The notes under the pieces: generated by a model | What the model was told of the DNA's origin: nothing | Databases searched by the model: none | What the model saw: the letters and a program-made list of their open reading frames with translations, nothing else | Program-made: the position numbers and the translations under genes | Origin: Odobenus rosmarus divergens | Taxonomy: Eukaryota; Chordata; Mammalia; Carnivora; Odobenidae | DNA length: 64,000 bases | NCBI RefSeq assembly: GCF_000321225.1 | Contig: NW_004450397.1 | Location: 1,360,723-1,424,722, forward strand | Direction: 5' to 3' | In this document: positions 33,920 through 46,270 of the stretch, piece by piece | Numbering within the stretch: position 1 is the stretch's first letter | Layout: every line of letters starts with the position of its first letter

Positions 33920-34330
33920 AGGTGATCTGGGAAGCAGACCACAAGGTGAAGATAGAAGTGCTAGAGATTTATTGGGATAAGGCCTCTAAAGGATAATGAG
34001 GAGGGAGCAGGTAGGTGGGGAAAGCCTGTAGATGATACAGGTCTCACTCCTGTGAAAGGAGAGGGGAAAGAAAAGTGGGGAAGAGACTATGGTGCAGCTC
34101 TGAGGAAGCCTCAGCTAACCTAGTTGGGGAGCTCGGTCAGAAAGTTGCCCGTAGAGTCTTTCATGAGGCAGAATGACAAGTATTTAGGAGGCTTGTTATG
34201 CTTAGTCATTGGCTAGGATTATCTGGGAAGAGCCTTGCCTTGGCTTAAATGTTGTAGTACATCCCAAAAGGTGCTGTGGCTGGAGGCTGTCAGCTAACTG
34301 AGCTTCTTATAGCAGATCAGGAAGACCTTT
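33920..34330. mobile_element. Old LTR-like repeat, family uncertain
   Basis: GAGATTTATTGGGATAAGGC, GATGATACAGGTCTCACTCC, TGTGAAAGGAGAGGGGAAAG, TTAGTCATTGGCTAGGATTA and GGTGCTGTGGCTGGAGGCTG recall an old eutherian LTR family. I recognise the pattern but not a name. Confidence 0.5.
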
Positions 34331-34614
34331 TTTAAAGACCGACCTTAGTGACAAACCTCCATAGCCATCACATTAGGGTTATTTGTTTTGTATGTGGGCT
34401 TTATAATATTTGTATGCTGATGGGAATCAAAGTATAAAAGAGAACACAACTACTTAAAATTTATAAAAAGTAGAATGGGACTGAACTTTGTCTTGTTGAT
34501 GCCTCTAACACCAACATTTTGGGCAAAAGAAAAGTTTATCCCAGTATTTAAACGATACCAATAAAAGTATTTTTAATGATTTTTATCCTAGGAGCTATCG
34601 CATTGAATATCAAA
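34331..34614. other. Unannotated DNA
   Basis: Nothing recognised. Confidence 0.4.
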
Positions 34615-35435
34615 TCTGGTCACTAAACTCCTACAACTCAATAGCAAAAAAAAAAGGGGGGGGAGACAAAGGACCTGAATATAGCCCTCCAAAAAGGACA
34701 TAAATGGCCAATAGGTATGTAAAATATGTTCATTATCACTAATCAGGGATATGCAAATCAAAGCCAGGATGAGATATCACCTGATACATGTTAGAATGGC
34801 TATTATCAAAACTAAAAGTGTTGGCAAAGTTGTAGTGAAATTGGAACCCTTGTATACTATTGGTAGGAAGGTAAGAAATGGTGCAGCTACTATGGAAAAC
34901 AGTATGGAGTTTCCTCAAAAAATTAAAACTCAGTTCTCCAAAATAATGAAAATGAAAATCCCCAAGAGATACCTGTACTCCTCTATGCATTGCAACATTA
35001 TTCATTATAGTCGAGCTGTCAAAACAACCTAAACGACCATCAACAGATGAGTGGATAAAATGTAGTATATACATTAAAATATTACTCAGCCTTAAAGAAG
35101 GAAATCCTACCACATGAGACAATAAACACAGGTAAACTATGAGGACATTACCCTAATAAAATAACCCAGTCAACAGAAGGACAAATACTTTATGATTCCA
35201 TTTATATGAGAAAACCTTAATAGAAACAGAGTAGAATGGTGGCCGCTAGGGGCAGGAGAGAGGGGGGAAATAAGGAGTTGCTTTTCAGTGGGTATAAAGT
35301 GTCCACTATATAAAACAAATTTCTGGAGATCTGTACAGTATAGGACCTATAGTTAACAAAATTATATGGTACTTAAAAATTTAAGAGGGTAGATCTCATG
35401 TTAAGTGTTTTTACTATAACTTAAAAGTATTAAAA
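34615..35435 (+). mobile_element. L1 (L1M-type), 3' end of ORF2 and 3' UTR
   Basis: ACTCCTACAACTCAATAGCA, GACATAAATGGCCAATAGGT, GGGATATGCAAATCAAAGCC, ATCAACAGATGAGTGGATAA, AATATTACTCAGCCTTAAAG and ACTTTATGATTCCATTTATA are the ordered landmarks of the ORF2 end and the 3' UTR. Reading frame broken (for example at 34655 by an A/G run). The tail ends AAAAAAATTC near 35440. Confidence 0.93.
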
Positions 35436-36567
35436 AAATTCTGGATACTCTTTAACAGGCAGAGTGAAGGTTTATAAATCAGGGTTCCTCACCTGAATCC
35501 ATGTGGCCTATCACACAGGCTATGAGAAACAAAATTCTGAGTTGAACATGCCTACCAACTTAATTCACACATCTCAAACATCTAAACAAATCACATAATC
35601 AAATACTAACTTGATGTTCCTTGTGAGTATTTAATTTTATCTAAGGAGTGCAAAACAATTGGTAAATAAGGAAAGGTCATCCAAAGCTTTTTCTGTGTCC
35701 ATGAAATGGTGATATAAAGGTACTGAAAGTTTTAATGACCAGACACCAAGGCAAATTGTGCAAGAGGTCACTCAACTAAATTGTTCTTAAAAAAATCTAG
35801 AAAACCTTTCTTGGTACTGAAATGATGATAAAGTGTTCAACAAATACAAGTAAAAAAAAAAATTGAGACTTTAATTCTGTGCAAAGCACTGATCTTGTTG
35901 TCTGCCTAATTGGATACAAGGTCAGTTACATAGGCTGCAAAAAAAGTTAGGGATATGTACAGTGTGTTTTTTACTGGGCTGAAAAACTAAGTGCCTTGGA
36001 TTGATGTTAGGAAACACACACACACACACACACACACACCCAGACACCCCAAAATGGAAAGACCTTCACAGATTACCAAAAAACTGACAAGATTTTTCTA
36101 TATTAGATCAAAGTATATATACATTTTTAAGTCCATACAGAGTTTGTGAAACAATCTATTCTCTTTGAGTTAATGGACTTCCCATTAGAAGTAACTCTTG
36201 AGGTTATCAATTGCTTGGGGATTCTTGGTAAAAATTAGTAATCTGAGGAAGCATAAAGGCAATAATATAGCAGGTATAAAAAAATATTCAGTCACTCTTT
36301 GTTCCCTGGGAATTTAGATGGCTATTCCCATAAGATTAATAGTACTTGTTATGTAATGTAGAGAATGATTCCAAAACAATAGAAGTCACCAAGGAATAAT
36401 TAGAGGGAGTTAAAAATGAAGGGAACCTTGATTTTCTGATGGAAATAGAGTTGTTGGCAATCTTGGCCAATGGTTGCCAGTACCATATCCTCTTCAAAGC
36501 AACTTACATGCTAATTTTGTTGAAAAACCTGACAATGGAAGATTTTAGTTTATTCAACGGCTTGGGT
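35436..36567. other. Unannotated DNA with (CA)n
   Basis: A (CA)n tract lies at 36013-36039. Otherwise AT-rich, with no exon or named repeat. Confidence 0.5.
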
Positions 36568-36763
36568 TTTTTTTTTTTTTTAAGATTTTATTTATTTAAC
36601 AGAGAGAGATAGTGAGAGCAGGAACACAAGCAGGGGGAGTGGGAGAGGGAGAAGCAGGCTTCCCACTGAGCAGGGAGCCCGATGTGGGACTCAATCCTGG
36701 GACGCTGGGATCATGACCTGAGCCAAAGGCAGATGCTTAATGACTGAGCCACCCAGGCGCCCC
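36568..36763 (-). repeat. Can-SINE, minus strand
   Basis: Long T run, AAGATTTTATTTATTTAACA, CACAAGCAGGGGGAGTGGGA, GAGCCACCCAGGCGCCCC. Flanks share GGCTTGG (36559-36565 and 36767-36773). Confidence 0.95.
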
Positions 36764-36773
36764 GATGGCTTGG

Positions 36774-37780
36774 TTTTTTTAACACAATCATGATCTCAAT
36801 ACAGATGACTGACTCCTAACTCTCTGTGTTGCTATAGCTAGTTCAGCTACTACCAGGTTATCTGTATGCGAATTACTAGGAGTAGTTTTAGGGGGGCGAA
36901 ACAAGGCTGAAAAACTCTTGAGTGTCATGGTTGCAGGCACAAAATCGCTACCTCTGTGCCCCTTAGAGAAAACTGACATTGCACACACTTGGGACAGCAA
37001 TATGCTCTTTTAACTACTTTGTATTCGTGAGGGGATTTCCCTCCAGAAGGTGCAAGGTGCTAGGCATTCTGTCAAGCTCTCAGCAACACTATGAGTGCTT
37101 CATTTACATGAAGACCCAAGAAGTGAGATAAAATAGGTCTCAGACCGGTAAATTAGGCACAATATTTCTGCAGAGCAAAACTGATTTTGTGCATTCAGGC
37201 AACAGGATTAAGTTAATGCCACAAGCGCTTTTTGTGAAAGGTAAACTTCTCCTGGCTGAAGAGAACAGCAATAATTATTCAAAATTCCTGAAGTAGGCCA
37301 ACCATTTGTCCAGAGGGCAAAGAAATCCTGCTTGACTGGCTTCCACTCGAAACCAGTGTCAAGTTCCTGACCTTATGAACTCCTCAGAACAATATTAGGT
37401 GGAAAAGGAGGAGCTGTTCTCTTTAGCTTCTCTCTCCCTCTTAATTAGAGCCGGCAATGTGGTTATGTTTGTATTGGCACTCACAGATTATTTCTCAGAG
37501 GGAATCATGTTTGATAATAGACTTTCATTCTTTATAAGTTGGACACGGTATCTTTCTTAGTTTCCCTTTAAAAAAAACATGATAGTGTTCCTTAAGGAAA
37601 CCCTTCCTTTCCTTATAGTGGGCTATATGGTAGTGATTGTAGCTGTGCCCTGAAAGTAAAGTACCCTAAAAGAAGACCTTGTTGTGTTAGTGATCTATTG
37701 CCTTTTCTAAGTGTTTTCTGAGTGGGACTCATGACAATTGGTCCCAGAACTGGAGAAAAGTGAGGATTTAAACTTGACCA
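36774..37780. other. Unannotated DNA
   Basis: Possible weak reversed MIR at about 37050-37170 (GTGCTAGGCATTCTGTCAAG). Otherwise single-copy-looking, with no exon. Confidence 0.45.
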
Positions 37781-37782
37781 TC

Positions 37783-37920
37783 TAAAGTAGTGGCTCTTAA
37801 CATGTGGGATGTCACAGATCTCTGTGAAATTAGTTAAAAACTAGGAAGATACACTCTTGGCAGAAAAAAATTATATGCTCATAAAAAATTATATAGAGTC
37901 TTGGGAATTTCAGGACCCCC
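37783..37920. mobile_element. hAT-Charlie-type fragment
   Basis: AAGTAGTGGCTCTTAACATG, CAGATCTCTGTGAAATTAG, CTCATAAAAAATTATATAGA and GGAATTTCAGGACCCCC follow one end and body of an old Charlie-group element. The other end is missing. Confidence 0.6.
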
Positions 37921-39662
37921 TTGACATTGCATCACTTGACCCTCACCACAAAGGATATGAATATAAGTCCTGTATAATGAAGGGGTGGAGAGTCTTACCT
38001 CTACTCTTTCAAGTTTTGGACAACTTTGGATTCCCCACCATACCTCAACCTGTGGCTGAAGTCTTTGGATGTTTACTTAGCTCCACTGTTCTGAGCTGTG
38101 CCATCAAGAAATAACAGCTGGGTCATCAGTAGTAATGACTATGTTCTTCATACGTTCTGGTTATAAAACAAATGCTCTACCCTATCTTTCTCTAAAGGTT
38201 GAGTTCTTAAACCTTCAGCCACAAACAATGCATTGCAAAACTCACTTGGAGCACTCAGGAGTTCACTTACAAGAAGACACACAAGATTTCAAAACTATCT
38301 CTAACTGGGTGGTTTTGCAGTTGCCTCAGTGAAATGATCTGTCAATTTTAACTTTGATCTTAGGGAAAACATAGCCATGTCTTGACACATTCTTCATAAT
38401 CAGCTTGGATAATACTTCTACTCCTGAATTAAAAGATTAAAAGTATCTGGAGAATAAACTAACTTCTCCCTTCTTGAGACCTTCCCTCCAGGGCAGGCCA
38501 AAGGTATACTGGGAAAAGCAGAAAGGGAAAGCTTATCATTTTTCTATCCAGAGTATCCTGGGCTGTCAATTCAGCAGCTTTCACAAGAACTAAAGCTGCT
38601 TAAAAAAAAAAAAAAAAAAAAAAAAAAACGAGAGAGAGAGAGAAAAGAGCTTGAAAGTGTTGTACCATTAGCTATTCTGATCCTAGTCCATGCCAGAAAG
38701 CAAAGGTTCTTATTATACCATGTTCTATTTTTGATCTAATCCCTACCAACAACCTGAAGTCTCAGCATGGTAATGCTGGAGAAATTCTTTGATGCTAATT
38801 GGAAACTCCACTGCCTTGCCCCTTAAGTTAGACAAACTGACTGTCACTACGAGTGTCATTTGGGCTCTAAAGAGCCAGGGATAGGAAAAGTGGGCATCTG
38901 AAGTCTATGTGGAGGGTACTGTAGCAAGTCAGAGCCTCCTGTGAAAGTTCCCCCATTGATGAGGTTGGTGATACAGAATGAAGATGATGTGTGTCCCTAC
39001 CCTGATATTTTAGAGCCTCAAGACAACCTAGTATACATCCTTCAAATACCCAGACAGCATTACCTTTACTTTCTGTGCACGCAGTATGATATGGGAAGAA
39101 AAGGCAAAGTACATAGCAGTTATTGAAAACAGTTAAATATAACACCAGGCGTTAAAACCTGGTACCTTCTTGTCATGATAAAGATTGTAACAAGAACAGG
39201 AAATGGCACAGCACAAATCCGTTTGCATGATAATCATCTCATGAATGTAAAGAGCATAGGAAATGGAAAAAATGTAACCCATTCCATTACCAACTTCAAA
39301 CGGTACCCTGCTTGTCCTAATCACATGCCCTACTTATGGTCCTGAGTAAAGAACAAAGGAAATCAAAAAGCTGACCGACCCTGGGGACCAAAACAGCCCC
39401 CACTTGTTTGTGTGTGTACGTATGTGTACATATGTGCATCTTTCCTCCTCTGAACTCTGTTGCACTAGAGAATTCCTTACAGTTGATTCCCTAACTTTGA
39501 CCTGAATAAGCAGTCAGATGTGGGAGAAACAAAGCAATTTAAAAACCAGACTCATTGGGAATGGACACTCACTCTCCTTACCCCCTTTCTCAGGGATGAG
39601 GAAACCCTGACCTTCTCCTAAGCAGAAGCCATGAGCAAAGAAGGTGACTGAATGACTTTCTT
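37921..39662. other. Unannotated 1.7-kb stretch with poly(A)
   Basis: A run of about 27 A at 38602-38628 is followed by CG and (AG)n to about 38645. It has no recognisable SINE head next to it. The rest is single-copy-looking, with several frames of 60-92 codons and no support. Confidence 0.5.
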
Positions 39663-39929
39663 TTCCTTCTTTCCTTCCTTCCTTCCTTCCTTCCTTCCTT
39701 CCTTCCTTCCTTCCTTCCCTCCCTCTCTCCCTCCCTCCCTCCATCCAAGATTTTATTTATTTGAGAGAGCTAGAGAGCACATGAGCTGGGGGAGAGGCAG
39801 AGAGAGAGAGAGAGAGAGGCAGATTCTCCTCTGAGCAGGGAGCCCGATGCGGGCCTCAATCCCAGAACCCTGAGATCATGACCTGAGTCAAAGGCAGACG
39901 CTTAACGGACTGAGCCACCCAGGTGTCCC
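39663..39929 (-). repeat. Can-SINE with CCTT-expanded tail
   Basis: The body (about 39748-39929) ends GAGCCACCCAGGTGTCCC. The left, tail side is an 85-base (CTTC/CCTC)n tract instead of poly(T). Flanks TGAATGACTTTCTT (39649-39662) and TGAACGACTTTCTT (39930-39943) put the microsatellite inside the inserted unit. Confidence 0.93.
39664..39745. repeat. (CTTC)n/(CCCT)n microsatellite
   Basis: About 14 CTTC units followed by CCCT-type units. It is part of the SINE tail. Confidence 0.97.
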
Positions 39930-39943
39930 TGAACGACTTTCTT

Positions 39944-40857
39944 CCTTCTTGCCCTCCTAGAAAATGGAGCTCTGACTCCCGGGGAGTCCCCTCTCTCCTA
40001 TCTAAAGAGATTGCAGCTTGATTCGGGCTCATCTAAAAGCACAGATGGTCTCAGAAATACAAGTAAGCCACACCTGGTTGAGGTCAATCAGGCCAGGGCA
40101 GAGCGGGTGCTGCAATCCTCCATTTGTCTTTGACCTGGCCAAGTTTTCCAGGAGGATCTGTTTCCCTTGGAAAGCTCTTTAAGTAATACAATATGAAATT
40201 TATAATAAATCATCTTACACTAAGATGACAGCTTCAGATGTGAAAGGGGTAGTGAGGAATGATGGCTGAATTTATCAAACACTAGAGGAGATGAAAAGCT
40301 AGATTGCCTGGGGTACTGTGCCCATACCCTGCTGCAAACAAATGTCACTCACTCTGCTCAGCTGGCTAATAACTTCTTACATGGCATCCAAGAACTGTAC
40401 TACACATTTTCTTCTACTGGGGATTTGTTCAGGCTAGCAAGCCTGACTATACCTTTCAGACATCCTGGATGCCTATCCCTTCCAGATGATATCCCAATTA
40501 CCAAATGGCTCTGGTTGGCTAATAAGGAATGCGACATGGTTATATGTCAATGGTTAAGTGATGTTGAGAGATTCCAAGTGATTTCACATCTTAAGATAGC
40601 AGTTGGTGGCCTCCTTATCAGATGCCATGAAAAAGTTTTCTGTGAGGCACATCCGTTTCCTAAGTATCCTATCTTGATTCCCAAAACAGATTACATTGGA
40701 ATTATCTTTACAAAGAAAAGAATGAAGCCCTACTTTTCAAATGGCCTAACATTAAAGTAGGATATAAGCAGTGAAAAATAATTATTTGGGGGACAATCCT
40801 ATGTGGAAAAAAAATGTATTGGAAAACTGGCTACATAATTTCTTTTCTCTAATGCAT
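39944..40857. other. Unannotated DNA
   Basis: Single-copy-looking. A 111-codon + frame at 40425-40760 has no recognised domain or splice sites. Confidence 0.5.
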
Positions 40858-40863
40858 TCTTAG

Positions 40864-41050
40864 TTTTTTTTTTTAAGATTTTATTTATTTATTTGACAGA
40901 AAGCACAAGCAGGGGGAGCAGCAGGCAGAGGGAGAGGGAGAAGCAGGCTCCGCACAGAGCAGGGAGCCCGACGCGGGACTTGATCCTAGGACCCTGGGAT
41001 CATGACCTGAGCCAAAGGCGGACGATTAACCGATTAACCCAGGTGCCCCC
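40864..41050 (-). repeat. Can-SINE, minus strand, with damaged head
   Basis: T run, GATTTTATTTATTTATTTGA, GAGCAGGGAGCCCGACGCGG, and then GATTAACCGATTAACCCAGG where GACTGAGCCACCCAGG is expected. Flanks TCTTAG at 40858-40863 and 41051-41056. Confidence 0.94.
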
Positions 41051-41145
41051 TCTTAGGGTGTTTTAACTGATTGTATATGATTGTGGTCAATCAGAACAAT
41101 GGGTTTGCTTTATTTATTTTAAAACGTTCAATAATAATCTTTTTA

Positions 41146-41255
41146 GGGACACCTGAGCCTGCTTCTCCCTCTGCCCCTCCCCCTGCTTGTCTCTCTCTCT
41201 CTCTCTCTCTCTCTGACAAACAAATAAATAAAATCTTAAAAAAAAAACTTTTAAA
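41146..41255 (+). repeat. Can-SINE with most of the head deleted
   Basis: GGGACACCTGAGCCTGCTTC joins the first bases of the head directly to the CT-rich 3' half, then (CT)n, AAATAAATAAAATCTT and an A run. About 80-90 bases of the head are gone. Confidence 0.85.
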
Positions 41256-41479
41256 AAGTGATATGATTGGGATAAAAAAATGTAGGCCAAATTATTAAAT
41301 TGATCTAATCCTCTAAATTTTTATTTTACTGTTTTTATTCTTTCTCATTCCTAAATGACCAGCTTATATGTATACCTTTGTAGCACAATTATTTCTTTGC
41401 CTTCTTTCACTATTCTATGGAAGACATTGTGGTTGTTTAGAAAGAAAACTAAAGTGAGAACAGGATGAGGAGGCAGATC

Positions 41480-41605
41480 TCACTAGCTAGGTAGCCTGGG
41501 GATAATCCCTTGGCATTTCGGAGCCTCAGTTCTCTCTCTCCAAGTGAAGAAATGGGTCTACTTGATATCCAAGGTCCCTTCTAGCTCTGAAATCTAAGTA
41601 AGACG
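41480..41605 (+). repeat. MIR/MIR3-like SINE
   Basis: CTAGCTAGGTAGCCTGGGGA, GGAGCCTCAGTTCTCTCTCT and CAAGGTCCCTTCTAGCTCTG match MIR3-type cores. Confidence 0.7.
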
Positions 41606-41682
41606 CATTGGGTTTTTATGAAATCTAAGTCATGACATGGACATCACCCATATCAGTTGTTGATATTGTTTTGTGGATTTTT

Positions 41683-41880
41683 AAAAAAAATATTTATTTG
41701 ACAGAGAGAGAGAGAGAGAGAGCCAGAGAGTGTGAGAGCACAAACAGGGAGCGGCATGCAGAGGGAGAAGCAGACTCCCCGTCGAGCAGGGAGCCCAACG
41801 CGGGACTCGATCCCAGGACCCTGGGATCATGACCTGAGCCAAAGGCAGACTCTTAACTGACTGAGCCACCCAGCTGCCCC
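41683..41880 (-). repeat. Can-SINE, minus strand
   Basis: TATTTATTTGACAGAG, (AG)n, GCAGGGAGCCCAACGCGGGA, GAGCCACCCAGCTGCCCC. Flanks GTTTTGTGGATTTTT (41668-41682) and GTTCTGTGGATTTTT (41882-41896) differ at one base. Confidence 0.96.
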
Positions 41881-41896
41881 AGTTCTGTGGATTTTT

Positions 41897-43729
41897 GATG
41901 AACATCACAGTACCCACATCACAATGTCTTTTTTTATTTTAAAGGGGGGCATTATCTCCTTTTTTCATGAATATTAAAGCTCTGTCTCTTATTTCTTGCA
42001 CATAGTTCTTTATCTTTACAGGTGAGAGGTACTTAGTTGCCTTCAGTGTGTATTTGTTTGCTCAGTGTCTATTTTTAAGGAATAAAGACATGAGAATAGG
42101 AAAGAAAATTATGGAGTGAGTTATATGGACAATTTGTAACATCCAAAATGGGCCTATGATGGAGACAAGGAGGGAGATGGATTTTTTTTTTTTTTCTTAG
42201 TTAGGACACTGCATGTAAAATCTCCAAAGTAAGAGAATTACATGTTTAGGAACTATGGTTGGCTGAATGAATGAAAAACAGCGTGTATACATGAAGCCCT
42301 GAACTATACTTGGTAAGAGGGAGACATCTGACTTCTGCTAAATCATCAGACCCGGGTTTTATATCAAAGAATAATAAACCATTCTCTGGATTTATCATTA
42401 GAGAATATTAGAACCATTGTGCAATTCTGAAGCATGAACTGCAACCACCTTTCCTAATATAGATTAGTGCCCTCTATACATAATCTTGAAATACCCCTAT
42501 GTAGGCTCGCCAACTGCCAGGCTGCAGCAGTTCTCTGACATCTGCTCTGTCCCAGCACTCTCTTGGGTCACCCAAGTCTGTTTCAAAGGCTTTCACGCTG
42601 CAGAACCAGAGATAAGAATTGTCTTAAGCTTGCACAGACAACAATTACTGGCCACAGTGAGGTGCCATTTCCCACCCCAGAAGTGGTATCAACCGAAAAG
42701 GGAACTTTCTTTGATCTTATCCAGGGACTTCATGCCATTAAAATTACTCCATTTTGGCATTCTCTTTCCCAATTCTATGGTCATCTTGGTTGGTTGGTTA
42801 TTTGAACACTTGAGGTCGCCTTATTTCAAATTACTTCTCACCTAGACAAAGTAACTGGGAATTCAAAGCACTCATCTTTTGGTGTGCAAAGTATAGAGAG
42901 ACTGCCTTGGATGCAAAGACAAACTGGTAACAAGATGTCATCTCTATTAGTAGCTTGTGACTAGCATGTCTCTCTGTGAATCAAGTGGTATCTTCTAATA
43001 AGACTTTAGATGTGTGATTTTATCCTAAGTTGGTCTCTAGTGCCAAGATGCCTTTGACTAAACTAATAAGCCGGTGGTGATCAAGCAGATCTGACATCGT
43101 TACCAAAGATTAAGAAGGCTATGAAAAAAGTAAACCAAACATTACAAGCTATAATACTACCACCTAGGACAGAAATAACAACTAAAAGGATACCATCCAA
43201 AAAAAAACCTTTAAAAAAAAAAAACAATTCTCCCAAAGATTGCATTTTCACTGCCCCACTTGCCAAAAATAATCAGAACCTAGATGAGAAATGCCCCTAC
43301 CACAACATAGGATAACAAAATATAGTACATACGATAACATAGAATATCATATTCCTATATATTTGGTAATCCGTTACCAGTCTGTTAGAAAGATAGGAGA
43401 CCAAATTAATGGGAGTTATGGTGGTGACAAGAGGGTTGTAGATAAATAGAGGAAGGTCAGTGTTTGCCATCTCAACTCTGGATCTCTGCTCCTGGTCATA
43501 GTTCAAGATAGGTTATATTTATGACTCACATACAGTATGTCCGACAGTTTGTTGCTTATATGCGTGCATTTGAGCTGTGGGGAGAAGCCTAAAGTATGTG
43601 TTATGGGGAAGTCTGTATATTTGAGATAATCTGATAAAAGTCAAATACATATCATATTCACATGTTTGTATGTAACCTATCTCAATTTCAGGTAGGGAAA
43701 AGGGTGCATTGGTTAAATTGGAACCAAAT
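41897..43729. other. Unannotated 1.8-kb stretch
   Basis: No named repeat. T run at 42182-42195. Two overlapping + frames (42486-42845, 119 codons; 42563-42805, 80 codons) have no domain or splice support. A-runs at 43200-43225. Confidence 0.5.
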
Positions 43730-44000
43730 GTGCAATGTTGTCTCTGAAAATGGCCCAGGGGCTCCATGTGTCTTTACCAAAATGAGAAAGGCTCTATGAA
43801 TAAAGTGGATTTCGAGCTGAGTATTGAAGAAAGTTTTGAAATGCATGTAGATGAGAATGTGGCTAAAGGAGAAACAGGGAGAAATAGAACAGTAGCTAGG
43901 TATAACAATGGGAAATGTTGATAGATGACCTCAAAACCCAATTCAGGCACTTGAGGGATTTTCAGAGAATTACAGGATTCCAGGATGGAAACCAGTTAGT
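43730..44000. repeat. Possible fragment of an old LINE-like repeat
   Basis: GGCTCTATGAATAAAGTGGA and TTTCGAGCTGAGTATTGAAG resemble the early part of the unresolved repeat at 32285-33375. Weak. Confidence 0.35.
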
Positions 44001-46094
44001 AGCATTTAGATGAATGTATCTACAGAGAAGAGGATCTTGTATACGAATGGTGAAGCAAGAAACAGTAGCTAAGCCCCAAGTCAGTATAAAATAACAAAAT
44101 ATAATACATACAGTAAGCCTGACATTATTAGGGAATGGAGTTTACTGGGACCTGTCATCTCTGAATATTCTGGGACCAGGAAAGACTGCCGCTAGGGGTC
44201 AAAGGCTAGCTCTGTCTAGCGTTAACCAAATGGAGCATTCTTCCCCTCTTTTTCATCTTCTCCCCTACATATTTGGAAATGGATTTTATACTGATGTTAA
44301 ATAAGTAAAGTGTGCATACAAAATAATGATACGGCATATACCCTATTTTTTTTTTCTGATTCAAGAGGAACTTCAATTTCTTACAATGTCTCATATCATT
44401 AAAAATGTTAACAGAGATGAGCAGGGAGAGTGCAGAATAATGATTAACAATTATTAGGCATCCTCAGTGTTGAGACTTTACATATGCCTTCCCATATATT
44501 TAGTTGTTATTGTTCCTATATAGATATTCCAGGTGATCTTTTTCTGTTTTAAATAAATACCACATATTATATATAATATTCATCCACTTATTGAAGGAAT
44601 GATTTAGGACAAAACCCAGTATGAAATGGCAGGCACATGAGAATGGAGATCTTGAGAAAAATTGAGAAATTTAGGGATTTTTTGGACAAGTTTAACATTA
44701 AGCTATTATCGGTGGATATCTGGATAGTGATTTTATTAAACCACAGCAACAAAAAGAAAGGATCTAGCAAAGGAAGAGCCTCATACTGTTGTAACTAGAA
44801 AGTTCTATAAACATACATGGTTGGATTTTAGAAGAAATATTAGGACAGAAAAGCTAGGATTTTGAATCATTTGCTGCAGTTCTGAGACATTACTGCAAAT
44901 ATTTCCATGGAGGTGATGAGCAAATTTTGTGGACAATTAGGAATCTTGAGCAATATTAGCATAGATGCAAGATAATCTTAAGCAAGACTCTTAATTCTGT
45001 ACCTAACTGGAAAAACTAGGTGTTTATCTTAAGATATCTTGATTGGAAGATTCACTAGTTATAAAGGAATTTCGAGTCCACAAACACATATTAAGTGCAT
45101 AGGTTTGTAGGTCACTATGCATATTCCCAAAGGTGCCTCAAATTGAAAACCCAAAAATGCATTTTCTCTAAGATGCTTTGCATTAGGATTGAAGATTGTT
45201 ACCCCAGAAGAGAAATGCCAGTATATTAATTACTCTCTTTTCTAGCCCTTTACGTGGGGTCTGTTTATATAGCACCTAGGATTAGATAAGACAGCAATTC
45301 CACATTGTGTTAAGAGAGTAAGAAATGTTTCCCGTTTTTCAAATTGAATTTGAGCCACAGTTGCCAAACATTGTCAGGTATTGCCGCTGGAAAAAAAAAA
45401 AATCAATTTCTGCCCAATACTACATTCTATTTGGTCTTCAATAGAGCAAGCTGAATTAGAATTTCTAAGATTGCTAAGTGAGATTAAAAAAAAAAAAGAG
45501 AGAGAGAGAAAATTAATCTGCTCTAGGTATGTGGTGTTCTGGTATTGTTTTACTATTTGTAGAGCAGGTTTTATACACTGCCCATCTTTTAAATAACAGA
45601 ATAAATAATATGGTCATAAGTGTGTAAACAGGAAGTTCCCTGAAAGGAAGCCTACATTATGTGTTAGAGTCAGTGGGGGAAAAAAATCTCTGGAAACTTT
45701 GTAGTTATTTCTGATCACATCAAATGATCTATTGTGTTGAGAATTTCAAGGCGTATTTTTGCAACCAATATAATGCAGTCAAAAATAAAACCCTAAACTG
45801 AGAATACTCAAAACTACAAATGGCATCTGAAACAGGAAAATGGTTCTAGAAAACTTCTGAAAAATCTGATTGAGCATCATTAATGCTTAGCAGTTGGATG
45901 AAAAGTCCTTTAAGTTTTTCTTTACTATAATGCATCTTATTACCTTTTCAGTGCTATTTCCCATAGGACCTTCAAATTTAATTGAGCTTAAATATACCAT
46001 ATGTAAGCATATAATTCATGATTTGGAAATTCAGAGAAGCAGAAGTTCACAAATTGTGGAGAGAATAGAATATCACTTGGCATTTAGATGAAAT
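44001..46094. other. Unannotated 2.1-kb stretch
   Basis: Possibly a weak reversed MIR near 44440-44560 (TTAACAATTATTAGGCATCC). A-rich runs near 45391 and 45486, the latter followed by (AG)n. Otherwise nothing. Confidence 0.45.
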
Positions 46095-46270
46095 GTTTTC
46101 CCTCAGTGTACTTTCAAATCCATTACCTTGTTTTATTTTAACAACATTCCTAGGATATGGGTAATTTGGCCTTTAGAATTATTCACATTTTACTGTAGAA
46201 GTGAGCTTGCTACCTGCCCAAGGAGAGTAATAGAGAATTTGTATTCAGACTACAACTTTATCACCTTGAC
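46095..46270 (-). repeat. MIR SINE, reverse orientation
   Basis: CAAATCCATTACCTTGTTTT, TAACAACATTCCTAGGATAT, CATTTTACTGTAGAAGTGAG and CTTGCTACCTGCCCAAGG match reversed MIR. Confidence 0.75.

Noticed and set aside
34739..35122. 127-codon minus frame and 93-codon plus frame
   Set aside because: Both lie within a decayed L1 ORF2 end. The plus frame is a relic of ORF2, the minus one its shadow.
39514..39834. Frames with Lys-Glu-Gly or Ser-Phe-Leu-Pro repeats
   Set aside because: Translations of the CTTC tract in a SINE tail.
42486..42845. Two overlapping + strand frames of 119 and 80 codons
   Set aside because: No acceptor or donor at the borders, no family resemblance, and both are open in one 300-base patch that is merely stop-poor.
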